DNA of 64,000 nucleotides. It comes from Lingula anatina (taxonomy: Eukaryota; Brachiopoda; Lingulata; Lingulida; Lingulidae). The stretch's first letter is position 1. Each line of letters starts with the position of its first letter. The stretch is from assembly GCF_001039355.2 (NCBI RefSeq), contig NW_019775693.1, positions 18,375 through 82,374 on the forward strand, written 5' to 3'. The notes beneath the pieces were generated by a model. That model did not search any database. It was not told where the DNA came from and saw only the letters and a program-made list of their open reading frames with translations. Shown here in pieces: positions 25,801-39,100 of the stretch. Both the position numbers and the translations under genes were made by a program.

Positions 25801-28800
25801 GATGCCATGTACTCAGTTTGCCAAGAAGCAAAAGACTCCAGCCGCACAGGAGCAGAACAGAAAATATGTTATGATGCACAGGCAGCAGGAGAAGGTATGT
25901 GTAAGACATAGAGGTGTACAGATTCAAACATCGTACCAGCTGGATTGACTCTGGGATTCTTGCTAAAATGCATTCATTGTATTCAGATTAATTGTCGGGC
26001 ATGCCTCCTTGAGTAGCTAGTTAATTAGTTAATTACCCCCAAAGTGTATACACATGATACAAGTGGTAAGTTTTGTCATTGTTTACAATCAGAGTCTGAA
26101 TTATTTGCCATTTCTTCAGCAAATGAATAAATAACACATAATTAAAATAGTTGCAGTTAATATGGCTTTGAATGCTATATATTGATAACAGATAATATTT
26201 TTGAAATTTGTCATTTATCTTTAAGGTAAAAGCCAGCAACTTGACAGCAGAATCAGTGATAGGTGTCCAACCATTATTTGTAAAAGATAGTAACCACAAT
26301 GAAGATCATCTTAGCAAGTCCAAAAGTAGCCAAGCACAAGTCAGGCGTGAAGAGAGAGAAAACACTAGTGGAAAAAGGGAAAGGAAAAGGAAAAGAGGTA
26401 TTGAGATTATATTAACTATTTTGACACTGAAACAATTATTTCTCGTTCAATCGTTCAGACTTCACTTTTTTTGTAGTTTTGATGATGAAAGGAAAAAAAG
26501 GAAAAAAATTGGAATTCAAGAATAATTTGACAATGTTTTTTGTTTCACAGAGAAATCCAGCAGCAGTAAAAGTAGCAGTGCCTCTCGTGCCAGGCAGTCT
26601 TCCATCAGTATTACATACAGCAGTGATGGGGAGGGAAAGTTTCCGTGGTATTATCAAGTACAAGTACAGACGTCTGATGAAAACAAGAGTGAAGTGCTCA
26701 GCATTCAGGTGATAATTGACTCTCTTTTCCCTTTTTTTTTTCAGCCGTGAGCTACAGGATTTTTCACCTTTGTCTAAGTTTTCAAATAAAAATGATGAAT
26801 CAAACCCTTGATCTGTTTTACTGTAATATATTTTAAAAGATAAGTTATATTCAAAATAAAATAAAGACTTGGTGGAAGATAAATTCCCTGCTGCTTAGTT
26901 CAGCATTGAGGTGCTTTTGGAAAAAAAATTAAGCTATTGCACCTGTACTTAGGCAATTTCAGACTTAAAAACCATGACCTTCAGAATGGTTGAAGTACTA
27001 GAACTCAAATGGACAAAAATTGTGTATTAGATATGATCAAGTTCATACAGATTTCAATTCATTTGGTTAGTACAAATATTTTGTCTTCTAGATATAAAAT
27101 CTAATTTGTGTGTTACACGTTTACTATAGGGTTATGAGACAGCAGTGATTCAGGACAGTGAAGATGATCTGTGGTACATGGAGATCTCATCAGACGGAGG
27201 CTTTTCTGTGGAGTATGAAGTGGGATCTGACACCAGTCACGGGACAGCCGGGGGTGGAGAGTCGGGAGATTCGGATGAATTTGAGGTACAGTGAGGGGTT
27301 GCATGTCTTTAAGATGAGTTATGTTGACATCTCAGAATTGTGTACATTTTATTCTGAAATAAGTGATTTGCTCATTGTATATATTTCATTGCATTTATTT
27401 GGCAGTTGTTTAGAAATGTGTAATCAAATCTTTAATTTTTTTTAAGTTTATGACATGAATGTTATATATGAGACTCGTGTGTAACAGTAGAAAAATCATC
27501 AGTAAGTAATCCAGTGAATTAATTAAGATGTTTTTCATTAATTATGAAATTTTGAATCATCCTATTTTAAGAGTATGCTGAAGACCTCGTGAGAACATTT
27601 TTATAACAACTTAAATATACTGAAAATTTTTTCTCATTTCAGGATATAGTAGTTGTGTGTAATGACAGTGACATAGAGTTTTGGGCAGACTCCAGTGATG
27701 TGGAATCTACTTCTGGAAGTGATGGGTCAGATATGGAAATCTCTCAGGATGTGAGTGTAAACAAGTGAATGTAATAAAATTTGTTCTGTTATTTTTTTTT
27801 TCAAAATTTTCTCGAGAAAATGTAGCGATTTTGATGATAGTGGCTGTGTTTTTCATCATCTTTTTTAAAAGCTTCTTGTAATTAGTGGACCTCGCCTCTA
27901 ACCTCAAACTTTACCATTCAGGACAAGTGGAGATGCGGAGAATGTGACATGTTGAACTCGCCTTTTCAACGGTACTGTGATCGTTGCTGGAAACTTCGTC
28001 CCGGTTGGCTTCCAGACAGACATTCTCAACAAAACCGTCTTTTACGGCGTTCAATATCTGCACCCGTGGAAATGACAGGCGAAGAAATGGAGCAAGTAAC
28101 ATTAAACAACCAGCAACTATATATTACATACAGCAACAGAAGAAAAAACAGTAGTTCAAATGAAGATTTTGGACGAGGCAAGTCTTTTTCTTCTGCGACA
28201 AGAAGTCCACCCCAGCAAACTAACAGCAAACAGAACAGATGTGCGAGTAGTTCAGATGGCAGCAAGAATGCAAGTGGGAATAAACCTGGCACACAAGAAA
28301 CTTGCATTAAACTCCCAAGTTCTGACAGTGTAGCTGGAAAGGTGTTGGATTCTGAAGGATCCAATGACACCATTGTTTTAGAGGACGATGAACCCACAGG
28401 CACTGTTATGACCGCACAACAACAGTCTGAAAGCAGTGGTTATGGTAGCATAGGGCCATGGAATGATTCAATAAAATCAGAATTAACTGTAGACCAAGCC
28501 AATTTTGTTGGAAGTTCTAAACACAGCTCTTTGAGCCATAATATTTACCCAGCGTATAATGATGTAATTGATCTTACTCAAGGCCCCCTTGAGTATAGTT
28601 CATTGAAACCTGAGGTATGTTGTGGCACTGATGTCGTTGATGGGCCTACTAGTAATGAAGTTTTCAAGTCTGTACTGAATGACCATGGTGGTTCTGTTTG
28701 TTCTGGAATTCAAGTCGGGTCAAAACCCATGCTGCCGGGGTTAAATGTTCGTAGGGACAGTGTAACCGTTGTAACAGAACAAAGAAATGGTGTGGACGTT

Positions 28801-29544
28801 GATGTAATTGATCAACCAGTCAGCCATGATGTTATAAAATCTACTTCAAATGGTGTTTTTAATGTTACTGATAGACTTAACGTGAATGAAGATAAAGATA
28901 ACAAGTCGCATGACAATTATATAGGCGCCTTTCAGCAATCCGCAAGCTCGCATTTACAAGGCGAAGATACAAAGAAAATAGGCTTAGCTTCTCTGAGTGC
29001 TAGGCCATGCACTTCTGGTGCAGCTTCAGATAGTTTCAACTCACATGATGACGTTACCCAGAAGCCAGAATATGAACCACCAGGAACAACCACTGACAAC
29101 TGTTCTTCAAAAACAACACTCCCCTTGCTCCACACCACATCTTCCAAACACGAAACTGCATGGAAAGAATGTCCTAAGTCTGATAAAACTTCTTCTGCGG
29201 CCAACAGGTCAGATAACTCCCACGCCAGTGGTCAGTCTACCGCTACTGGCGGTTCCAGTGGGGCGTCTATAGGTACGTCGTCTCTATCTGGCGGTGTGAT
29301 AGGCGCAGGGCCCTCTGGGGCCGGGCAGCCAGGACCGTCAAGGGTACAGCAGCCCCTTGGAAATGAGTACAATGATCTGTGTGTGATATGCATGTCAAAG
29401 CCCAAAGAGGCGAGCATTATTCACGGGAAGACGGGACACCAGGTGACTTGCTATTCTTGCGCCAAGAGGTTGAAGTGGAGCGGCAGACCGTGCCCGATTT
29501 GCCGCAGACCTATCCAGAAAGTCATCAAAAATTTTCTGATGTGA
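22865..29544 (+). CDS. MDM2: Mdm2/Mdm4 homologue, p53-regulating RING E3 ubiquitin ligase
   Basis: Ten coding exons join with matching phases: 22865-22921, 24732-24842, 25026-25100, 25249-25382, 25771-25894, 26226-26397, 26551-26708, 27130-27285, 27643-27750 and 27922-29544. The product has about 905 residues, versus about 490 in human MDM2. Residues 57 to about 140 form the SWIB/p53-binding domain (VRPGKDFLHLLRSAGA, LKEYISSKKLYD). A basic stretch KRERKRKR follows near 220, then an acidic region to 365 with FSVEYEV as in MDM2. A RanBP2-type zinc finger lies at 366-395 (WRCGEC, RYCDRCW). The C-terminal C2H2C4 RING starts at C852 (CVIC, HGKTGH, CPIC). The tail after CPIC is 13 residues, the same as in human MDM2, where it is needed for ligase activity. 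The long last exon adds a roughly 450-residue low-complexity Ser/Thr-rich spacer. The expected role is binding p53-family transactivation domains and ubiquitinating them. Confidence 0.95.
22956..24495 (-). mobile_element. 5'-truncated non-LTR retrotransposon (L2/CR1-like LINE)
   Basis: The element lies antisense in the first coding intron of Mdm2. It holds an intact 3' part of the polymerase frame, a short 3' UTR and a terminal (ATT)n tail (22956-22978), the kind of short tandem 3' end typical of L2/CR1-like LINEs. The endonuclease and the start of the polymerase are missing, fitting incomplete reverse transcription at insertion. I could not identify target-site duplications. Confidence 0.85.
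23052..24491 (-). CDS. LINE reverse transcriptase (N-terminally truncated, frame intact)
   Basis: The frame has 479 codons without a stop. Reverse-transcriptase blocks are visible in order: KAAGPDGITPRLLK, DFRPVALTSIVMKVLEK, FQFAYRKNRSTEDA, LFIDYSSAFNTI, GTPQGCVISPLLYSL and the catalytic FADDT, then FLGIHISDDLKW. The C-terminus (TRTKNSFYPSAVRIFNE) is typical of L2/Rex1-type elements. The visible methionine is not the real start, since the element is 5'-truncated. The absence of stops suggests a fairly recent insertion. Confidence 0.9.
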   Translation of the reverse strand: MVLYEIIMITLNEAPFQLSEEDTRLGLIRLKVKKAAGPDGITPRLLKLCADELSGVLCNIYNWSLRSSYVPKIFKQSVIIPVPKRTPVTCLNDFRPVALTSIVMKVLEKFVMQHVKSKLPTSFDPFQFAYRKNRSTEDAVAITLHNVLTFLDRKIPNYARLLFIDYSSAFNTISPFKLHEKLINSLHFSKSLSNWILNFLINRTQQVRVGNNFSKTIEINTGTPQGCVISPLLYSLFTSDCVASYPDCLIVKFADDTTCAGLISTSESDYRNQVSALVSWCSENDLELNVKKTKEIIVDFRKNPTEISHLTLNGSEVEIVRHFKFLGIHISDDLKWHINIDDIVRKAQQRLYFLRRLRSFYVNQELLAKFYRAVIESVLTQSFTVWYSSATVEDKNRLNRVVKTARRIVGRDLPSIECLYTRRVLKKVKSITSDPGHPANSLLMHMSTSRLRSLKATSTRTKNSFYPSAVRIFNEQNVF

Positions 29545-31970
29545 ATGAATTGATATCAGGATCCAGTTTCGTCAACACTGGATAGCTCTATACTATGGAT
29601 AACATTTAAAGTATAGCAGTCATAGTAACCACTAGATAGCAAAACTGGAGACCAAAAGTATCCAGCATTTGTGAAACATCAGTTAATTCACAGGGTAACT
29701 GTCCAGAAGATAATTTTATTCAGTGGATTGTGTTATCAATAGGACCCAGATGATGTTCTCAGAGTGTTAAGTGCATTTGATGAAGTCCATCACTATATGC
29801 TGTGCCGATTTACTTAGGGAAGTAACGATGTAATTTATGTGTATATACCATTTATATTAAATAAGTGATTTTGTATTATTTTTTTTATTAATTGTATGAT
29901 AAATCATACTTAATTTATTCATGGGAATTTTAGTATTTAATCGCACATATATTTTTGCTTTTGCTCAGTTGTTTTTGTATTTTAACGATTGCATTGTGAT
30001 TTCTTTATAAGAATTCACAATTGAAGAGTTGATTTATTGTGTGTTATTATTATAGTGAAATGAGGTTGTAGACTGCACGCTGGGGGAAATGTTCAATTTG
30101 ATTCTTTGAAGTAATTGATAAGATTTCTGCAGTGCATAGGGTGTTGACGGTTGTTACAATTCATAAGGTGTTCAGTTGATAGTTGTTGCACTTAAACTTG
30201 AATCGGAATCTTACTAAAAATATGAGATTGATGTAAACACCATTATTATTCACTAAAATTGGGTTCGTCATTTCTTTATTTATTTTATTTGTAACCTAAA
30301 TATTATTTCCGACGTGGTGGTTTAGGAGTCTTGTAAATGATACTAGAAGTGTTTGTTAAAAATCACGATATTGTTCACCGTTTCTGTTTACCACATGTAA
30401 TTTGGGCTTCCAGCTCATTTAGCGTTTTTATCTTGTAAGATATTGAAAACGAGTTCTCTTGTAGTACGGGGTTGTCTTTCGTAATATCGAGTGGTTAGAA
30501 GTGCACCAAAAGATCATGGAGCCTTGTTAATGAAAAAGGAATAAAGTGCAACAAACTTGGATGTTCTTAGGTGTGAACTGATAACCCATACTAGCTGCAC
30601 TCAATGATATCTCAACACGGGCCGTTTTCAGTCCATTGATAATTATTAGTTGTGCTAACAGCTTGTCCTCGAATAAGATAATTATCTAGAAGTTTTACAA
30701 AATCCTTTCCATTTTCAAACTTATTCTGTGACGAGATGTAATGACTTTACAATCGCGCATGGTGTTTGCATGATGGGATTCAAGCAGCCGTAAATAAAAA
30801 AATGATATCGATATGTTAGTGTTCAGAATTATGTTGCAGTCCAATATCCGTTACTCTGCTTTTACCTGATAATGAAAGCACGTGTTGTCACAAAAGCCAG
30901 CGTCTACCCGCCAAGAAGACGAGTGTATGTACCCCACCCTTATCACTGGAGCTTGTATTGTGTCTAAATTTTAAGCCTACTAACATCGTGTTGGAAAGTC
31001 ACTTTGCTGTTAAGGTGAGTTCAGCTCATAGCCCAAGATCTTCTCAAGCTACGAGCGAGGGCGAGGCTATAGCTGCTAACAGAAACGTAAAAGGATGTCG
31101 CTATATACCAATACTCGTACAGCCATTATATCCGTCTTTGGAAATAGGGAAGTGTTGTCGGCTACAAAGACGGTCATGATGTATAAAAATTGATAGATAA
31201 CAGCAGATAGAATCTTTTCAAGGATTCGGGAAATGGCAGTTTGACTTTTGCCCAACCATGGCGTAAACACTTCAACAAGCGATCAATGACGACCTTAATT
31301 ACAACAGGCACAGTGTTGGCTTGTCACCGATTTTTGCTCTCCGATTTTATGACCACAAAGTGCTATTAGGCAGGGACAAGCTTAGACATGGATCAAGAAG
31401 ATTAAAAGAAGGTAAGCCATTTTATATTCTAACCTGCCACCAGCCTCCATTAAGCACCAAATGATAAACCCAGATACATGTACATGTAGTTTCAGGGGCG
31501 TAGGTAGCAAAGTATAAGTGGGGAGGGGGGGGAGGGAGGTCAGCCTAGGGTTAATAATCATTCAGTAAAAAATAAGTGTCAGGACGGAGGGATTCTTCTC
31601 TGCTTACTGCTCTCATGACTGGCACGGTTGAAAAAAGTGGGTTTAAACCCCCCTCATCTCCTACGACAAACGTCTTCAACAATTATATAGCTTGGGACTA
31701 AATCGAATTTTTTCAGTCCCCTCATTGTAGGTATAGACAGACACAGGTACAGACAGGTATAGGCATATTTTTTCAACTTATACAGTTTGAATATTCTTTT
31801 AACCTATCTTGAAATTTTAATTATCTAAGATAGGACAGAATGTTCTGAAAGTATCCCGAAAGAAATTATCGAACATCAAAAGCTTTTTAAAAGATAATTG
31901 TGTCCTCACCGGCGACGTTTTTCAATAATCAAAAGCATTAAGTCGTACACAAACACAAAACCAATATGAA
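29545..31970 (+). other. Mdm2 3' UTR and intergenic region
   Basis: The region is AT-rich with no exon seen. An AATAAA at 30540-30545 and another near 30792 are candidate polyadenylation signals for Mdm2. A solitary transposon-like end (CAGGGGCGTAGGTAGC) lies at 31493, followed by a G-rich run, with no partner end found. Confidence 0.5.
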
Positions 31971-31982
31971 GGCCCTAATATT

Positions 31983-31988
31983 CTTTAT
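31983..31988 (-). terminator. AATAAA polyadenylation signal of the receptor gene
   Basis: In minus orientation AATAAA lies about 1.14 kb after the receptor stop codon at 33132. It is the probable 3' end of that transcript, leaving 31989-33131 as its 3' UTR. Confidence 0.5.
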
Positions 31989-33131
31989 TAAAATGGGCAC
32001 TATGCATTACAAAAATACGTATTAAAGAGTATTTACAGGAGTTCTCATCTGAAAACGACTTAACTGGAAAAACACTCAGTTTCCACTCTTTTCTTGTGAC
32101 CGGATAACGGTGTAGACTTTTCTCGATTGCATAGTCTAAGCAGCACTTAGCTGCTCAAAAGTTTGTCTTACAATATTTATGTACAATATGTTCAAGTACA
32201 AACGTGTATCTACATATTTGGGAACTCGTCGCCTTTCAGTAGTGTAACGTCAAACAGTCGTTATTTATCTCTATAAAATGATATTTTGCAAAGTAAAATG
32301 TAAATGTGAAAGTATAAAAAACGTGAATGGTTATTAAATGTTATTTCACTTCTTAATAAAATCAAAATGCCTCCCGGAGTATTTGAGACCCTTGGAATTA
32401 ACGCGCCTTGCAATATTAGACCATAACATGCTGTAAGTAACACTGTATGTAAAAGTATACTTAGCGCAAATATACCTTTGATGCAACTGTGTAATTAAAA
32501 TAATCTGCCAACAAGAGGCGTTTTTGTAAGTAACAATAATTTTTCTGTTGAGACACGAAATAGAAAAAATGCATTAGACCAACCTATTCTACCAAACATC
32601 TCATCTATAAATTCATTGCAGAAGGAATGTACATGTGTAACAAACGATTATGTAGGCACGTAACGGGAAGTCAGTTACCCTAGAACATACCGTTCTAAGT
32701 GGCGGACCAATGCAGAATAATGATTAATTTGAATCAGTGCAGATATGAAAGCCTGTGATATGTGACTTTAGTATCGGACCATTTGATACCCCCTTTGTAA
32801 TTATGGTATTTCAGTGATTACTTCCACATTATAGAATACTCATAAAACGAATACCTTAACTCTATCTCGCCTTAATGACAAATTTGCAAGGGCAAGTTTG
32901 CTAAATCCATTATTAAGTTTACGAAATATTTACATTAAAGAGACTGTCCGCAGGATTTCTTTGTTGGCTAAAATATATATTTTCAAATAACTTGTAATTG
33001 ACCACATTAAGTGATGTAAATGCTATCGTTCGCTACAAACGAGCATTATGGGTATGCAATTGTCGATTACGGAAGTGCATTATATCAAGTACTATCGGCT
33101 CTTCTAAAAACAGGTATACTTGATACCATGT
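31989..33131 (-). other. probable 3' UTR of the EB-module receptor gene
   Basis: It is AT-rich with no coding frame, between the receptor stop codon and the AATAAA at 31983-31988. I see no other structure in it. Confidence 0.45.
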
Positions 33132-36100
33132 CTAAAACTCCAGTCCAACGTCTGAGGGTTTAATTTCACTGGTCTCATAGACAGGATTGGACATGGTCTC
33201 CACTCTTTCCCTCTCTGTCATTCCATCAGCTGGCCACGACTTCATGTCCTCTTTATTGAAAGTGCTGTCAGAAGCGGCGGAGGAGACACGAAGGTCTTCG
33301 ATAGAAGAATGCCAAGCGCCGGTGAACTGCTTCATGCTGTGTCTGCGACGAATGCGCTTCCTACCACACCAGCCGAGAAGGAAGCAGAGGATGGCGAAGC
33401 ATACGAAGGCACAGGCGGCAGCGATAAGGGCAATCTCCCAGTTTTCTAGAGCTGTGGAAATATTAGTTTTGTTTTTAAAAAATTGACACAATAAATGGCC
33501 ATTCATTTTTCCACGTTTAAGTGAGAAAATAAAATACACCATACTTTTTTAATCTATGGTTTTTCATTTGACAAAATGGACACGAGCCTTGAACTGCAGC
33601 ATTAAACTATGCATATTTATATATTTACCTTACAATAAAAGAAAAGTGCTTTATTCCTAACAAGGAAAAGAATAAGTTTTGGATACAGATCAAATATCAT
33701 TTATTTTGAATGGGAAAATGCGTCAGTTATCTAAAGAGTATCAAATGCCGTACTCACTGTTTCTACAGCCTTTGCCATCTAGTGTTGATCGGTAGCCAGC
33801 AACGCACATACACTCATTGTTATAGCAGGTACTATGAGGGATGACTTGAGAACAGTCGGCAGGTCTATCGCAGTTTTTGTCTCCCACTTGTCTCTGAGCA
33901 CAGGCCAATAGAGTGAAGTCGCTAGGATAATATCCGTCCTTGCACTTGCACATATTTTTGGTGCCTTGCGCTTTGCATTCGGCTTCTCCGCTCACCGCGC
34001 TACAGTCGGCATTTACGGTGCAGTTGTCGTCGATGTGAATAATCCTACATTTGGTTTTGCTTTCTTGTACATAACCGCTAATGCAGGCGCATCTTCCGTT
34101 AGAACACGTTGAAGAGGCCACAGACGCTGAGCAATCCTCAGGAATGCTGCAAGCATCGCCCATTTGACCTGCAAGGATTGGAACGGCGACGAATAAGAAA
34201 AAGACCACGTCAAATTATCTTGGACATTTCTCTGATTTGACTACAGGTGTTTGAAGGAAACACTTACCTGCTTATGAAACATATCGCTATGCTTTCCCAC
34301 TAAGATCACTCAATTACTACAACAAAGACACAACTGCATTGCGTTTAACACTCAACATGAAATCTAATTCCACGCTAAAGAGAAAGATCACCAGCACAAA
34401 ACTACAGTGGCAAAGAATCTATATTTGGTTTCTATCTGTCAACAATCTGAAAGGATAAGAAATGTTTCACAATATATTACAAAATACACATGTTAAAGAG
34501 CATTTTTTTCTTGCAACCACAATGCGTATAATATGCCTACGTTTTCTGCATGCGCTCTCTGCAGAGGTATATTTGTATCCTTGCTTGCAGCTGCATCTTC
34601 CGTCCCTGCACAAACTGTCCACCACGACTGCTTGACAGTCATTATTGGTTGAACACGGTGAGCCGACGGCACGCTTAGTACAGCTCGCTAGGTCTGGGGA
34701 TGCCATATAACCTGCCTTGCACACACAACTGGAAGCCGAACATTCACTGAAAGGAATGGGGTCGGTACACATGGTGGTACTTCTCGGCGTTTCGCAGATG
34801 TCGTTGATTTTTGCACGCCTGCACTGTGTAGAGTTGAACTCCCTGTGACTATCGCTACAGAAGCATCGCTTAATCCCGTCAGTGTCCAATTTGCACTCAG
34901 AGCTACCTGCTGGCAAAATTGCTGAACACTCTCCTGTACTTTGACATGGGTCATTCAGTGGGCCTAAAATAGTGTCCGAGCATGACAAGAGTATACTTTA
35001 AGGCAATCCACTAAATTCCATTACTGATTAGATAAAGCTTCAAGCAGCTGAAGTAACGACAGAAACACACACCGGGGAAATAAATGAAAGAAAAGCATAA
35101 GCAAAATAAGTTTTTGCGCTTTAGACATGCTTGACATGCTTGTATACATGCTGTTGCTTTTAGATGCCGTAGCGACTGTTTTTAGATAAGTGTCTTTCAG
35201 CCACCTTACCAGTGGACTTTAAAGCCACCCCTATTACATCCCGGCAGGCACATGCATACATATTGTGAAAAAGTGCAAATACATAATAAGTGCTTTTTAT
35301 GCAACCACCCCTGAGTACTGAAAAGCTAAACGCAAATAATATTGTTGGTAGCGACAAAACGGTTTACATGCATTAAAAATTCGACAAAACGGATCAAACA
35401 TGCTGATCCTACAGGACAAGTCAATTTACACTTAAAATGTGATAATACAGTTGCAGAAAAATAAAACAAGAGTTAGGAATGCCTCTTTCCAGCCATCATG
35501 CAAAAAAGCCCTTTATCACCAAAGTAGCGTTCTTCACTGGGAATTAAAATGAATTTTTTATTCATTTACAGTTATCTAATAGCCTGCTAAGACTTTTCTT
35601 TTAAAGTTCAAGGAATTTTCATTAAAAATATTTTCAGTATGCTAATTTCGTTATTTGGACCATATGATGATTAAAATGTGGAAGGAAAGATATGGCCTAC
35701 GTGGCTGGCAAAATTCGTCTCCGCTTGGAAGCGCCATGCGCTTATATCCGTCAGTACATATACACCCTCCATTGAAACAAAAACTGTTAAGCAGAACGGC
35801 GTTGCAATCCGTGTTTGTTGAGCATGGCCCATCTTTTATACATGCCCTGCCATCAACGCTCTTTGAGTACCCGGGCTCACAAACACAGACGAGATTCTCG
35901 CAGATACTGTGCGAGACCGATATGTTGCATTGGGCAGTGGTGGACTGCGCGAGTTCACAAGGATCGCCCAGTACCCGAGTTCTGCAATTGCTTCGGTCCT
36001 CGTTTGGCAAGTACTGGGGATTACAAGCACATTTTCCCTCCACGCACTCACTGTGCTCCATGTAAGACGTACAGTCCGCAACACTCGTACAATTATCCCC

Positions 36101-39100
36101 TATCATGCCTGCAATGGTGTAAAACTTACTGAACTCATTTGAACGGGTCTTTCTTTCTTTTAAATGGATTTAATTAAAGACAGGTTGTTTAAATCTAAAT
36201 TGTAATGTATCTGACCTACATGTACCAAGTGAAAAATGATGAAGTAAACAAAGTCGTTAAACGAACGCAAAAAATTAGTGAGGGCCTACGTTTTCTACAT
36301 GTAGTCATGTCCGCAGAAGCCTTGTATCCCGACATACATGCACAAATCCCTCCTTTGCACATGCTTCCCTCCACTGCCTCGCTACAGTCAACTGATCTGT
36401 TGCAAGTGGCGTCACCTATTTTTCGTTTTACGCAGCGGTTTAATGTCTCAGCATGGTAGCCTAGAGGACACGCGCAAACGCTCAGGTGACGATGACATTC
36501 ACCATTGAGAATAGACGTTTCACAGTGCTGCTGGTTTGTGCACGGATCACCTATCTGCAGTTGTCTGCAGGCAGTTCTGTTTTCAGTTGCTGTGAAGCCT
36601 AAATTACATTGGCAGTTGTTTGAAGTGCCACAAACACTTTCACGTATAAGAGAACAGTCTAAAGCATTTTGACACTGATCCCCGATTTTGCCTGAAATTA
36701 ATGGATGGGATGAGCAAAAATGTTTTCGACAATTTCACGTTTCGCATATGTCGTTGAGGTATTAGGGACAAAACATGATAGAAACAAGATCCAGTAAAAT
36801 ATCCAAATGCACAGGCGGATACAATGGGGTCCTGGGTGTGTCACCCTTTTCCAAGCCCAAAGGGCAGTTTTATCTCCCCACCCATATTAAAGGGAAGAAA
36901 ATTCTCGCTTGATTAACCAGATTATTCAGCGGGACAAAAAATTGGGACCCACGCCCTTCTTGAAATCTTGGATCCGCCAGTGCAATATAATATAGGTCCC
37001 AGTGCAATAATTTTAATTTTAATTTTCCTAATAGGCTTTGAATTTAGAGGTTTGTAATAGATCAATAGAATATTTTGGATAAGAATGCGTAAAATATGCC
37101 TACGCATGGTGCATGCTGATCCATCGTTGGTGGAGACATATCCATCGGAGCACTTGCACACATTCTCCCTACACACGCTCCACCTTACGGCGGACAGGCA
37201 ATCGGTATCGGCACTGCAGGAATGAACCCCAATGGTCCGTTTATTGCATGTTGAATTATCGTGACTTGCGGTGTAACCAAGGTCGCACTGACAAACAGAG
37301 TTTACACAGCTACTGTTTCTTATCGCTGTTTCACACTGATTTGTATCCGAGCAAGAATCTCCTATCAACCTGATTCGGCAACCAGTGAGGTCACTGAATG
37401 TTATGTGAGTACTGGGACACGAGCACCTGCCTCTCAAACACACACCGAAAGGGATTACAGTTGAACAGTCGAGATCCATTTGACATGTGTCCCCGATCAT
37501 TCCTGAAAATCATTATTGCGTGGGTTTGTACTTAAAAGTAAATGTCTATTACATGAATAACATTTTGAATATAGAGTTCGCTAAGAAAACTTATTGACTT
37601 TCATACTAGTAATGTTACAGGACATGAAAACAATCCATCAATTTAAAATGTAGACTATGTGTAAAATATCTGCCTACGTTTTATGCACGAGTTTCCAGTA
37701 GGAGAGTAAAAGCCGTCGTTGCAATTGCAAACCCCCTCGTCACAACGGCTGTTAGGTATGGCCGCTGTGCAATCTTCTTGCACTATGCAGGAGGTGGCGG
37801 TCCCAATGGTACGTTTTCTACAGGTCGTCGAATCAGTGCTCGGATAATAGCCAAGCTCACACTTGCATCGTGACTGAAAACACACGCTGTTACTAACGGA
37901 GGCATTACATTGTTCGTTGCCGTTACTGCTGCTGCTGCAGGTGTCTCCAATGAGTCGAGGTCTACAGGTAGATCCGGACGCAAGAAAAACATCATCGCAT
38001 TGACAGGTTCCAGACTGGCACTGGGATTGTGGGATTGTGGAGCAGTCCTCGTCTAACTGACACGTGTCACCAATCACGCCTGAAACAGTCTGTCTTCGTC
38101 ATTTTACCACTCCCAAAACATTCAGCGTGGACAGCCAGTCTATGCCTCGTAGATTCATGCTTTTAGTGAGCATATACCGCGCGCACCGTTCTGTTAGTAC
38201 CCATCCTCTTTGAACACACATGCAGGCTAAATGATGGTCAAAGCTAGCCCTGGAGAAAACTCATTCTTTTGGGAAAAAAACCTTTCCAGTCACACAAAAA
38301 TCACCGGTACAGGAGAAAAGAAATCAAACGTGTGCATTTTTGGAAATGGCTGTGTTTCAGGTGTCTCCTCTCTCAAATCAAGCTGCATGCTCTATATGTC
38401 ACCTAGCTTTTCCTTCCAAATGAAAACATGCAAAGCTTAGAAATTGGTCATCTGTGTGTCTTGCCTACTTTGAAGCTCTATTTATCTATATACGGTAAGT
38501 AGTAGGAAGACTTAAATATTTTTTTACACCATCAGGTACATCTACTGGTTGGACCTAATCTACAGGTACATTTATTGGTTGGACCTATTCTACTTAATAA
38601 AGACTACTTTTGGTTCATGCACCTTACATGATGTAACTGTTAGCGCTATAGAGTGCAAGATGTAAGTTTCTACAAGGAATCTACCATAAGCAAAGCAATT
38701 CAATAATAATTATTAAAAGAACACCATGCAACAAGGACAAAATCAAACATATAAATAAAAAAACTAAGTATGATAAGATATAATGAAAAAAAACAGTTTA
38801 CCAGAAAAAAAACCCTGCAGTAAGCATAAATGTACATGTGAAAATCATTCGGTTACATGTACAACAAAGAAAACGGACAATATTACAAAACACGTCAGTA
38901 CAAGGCCTACTATACTAATATTCTTTTCAATTAAATCAATGCATCAAGAAATCAATTTACTTTCTTTCACAATGAAATCGCTTTTTTAAACATTTTCACT
39001 TACAACAATAATAGGCAATATTCGGCAACATCGCAGCAGACGGTTTTCACGTTTCTAAGAACAAAATAAGTAGGCCCAGCAAAACACTCTACTGGCAACC

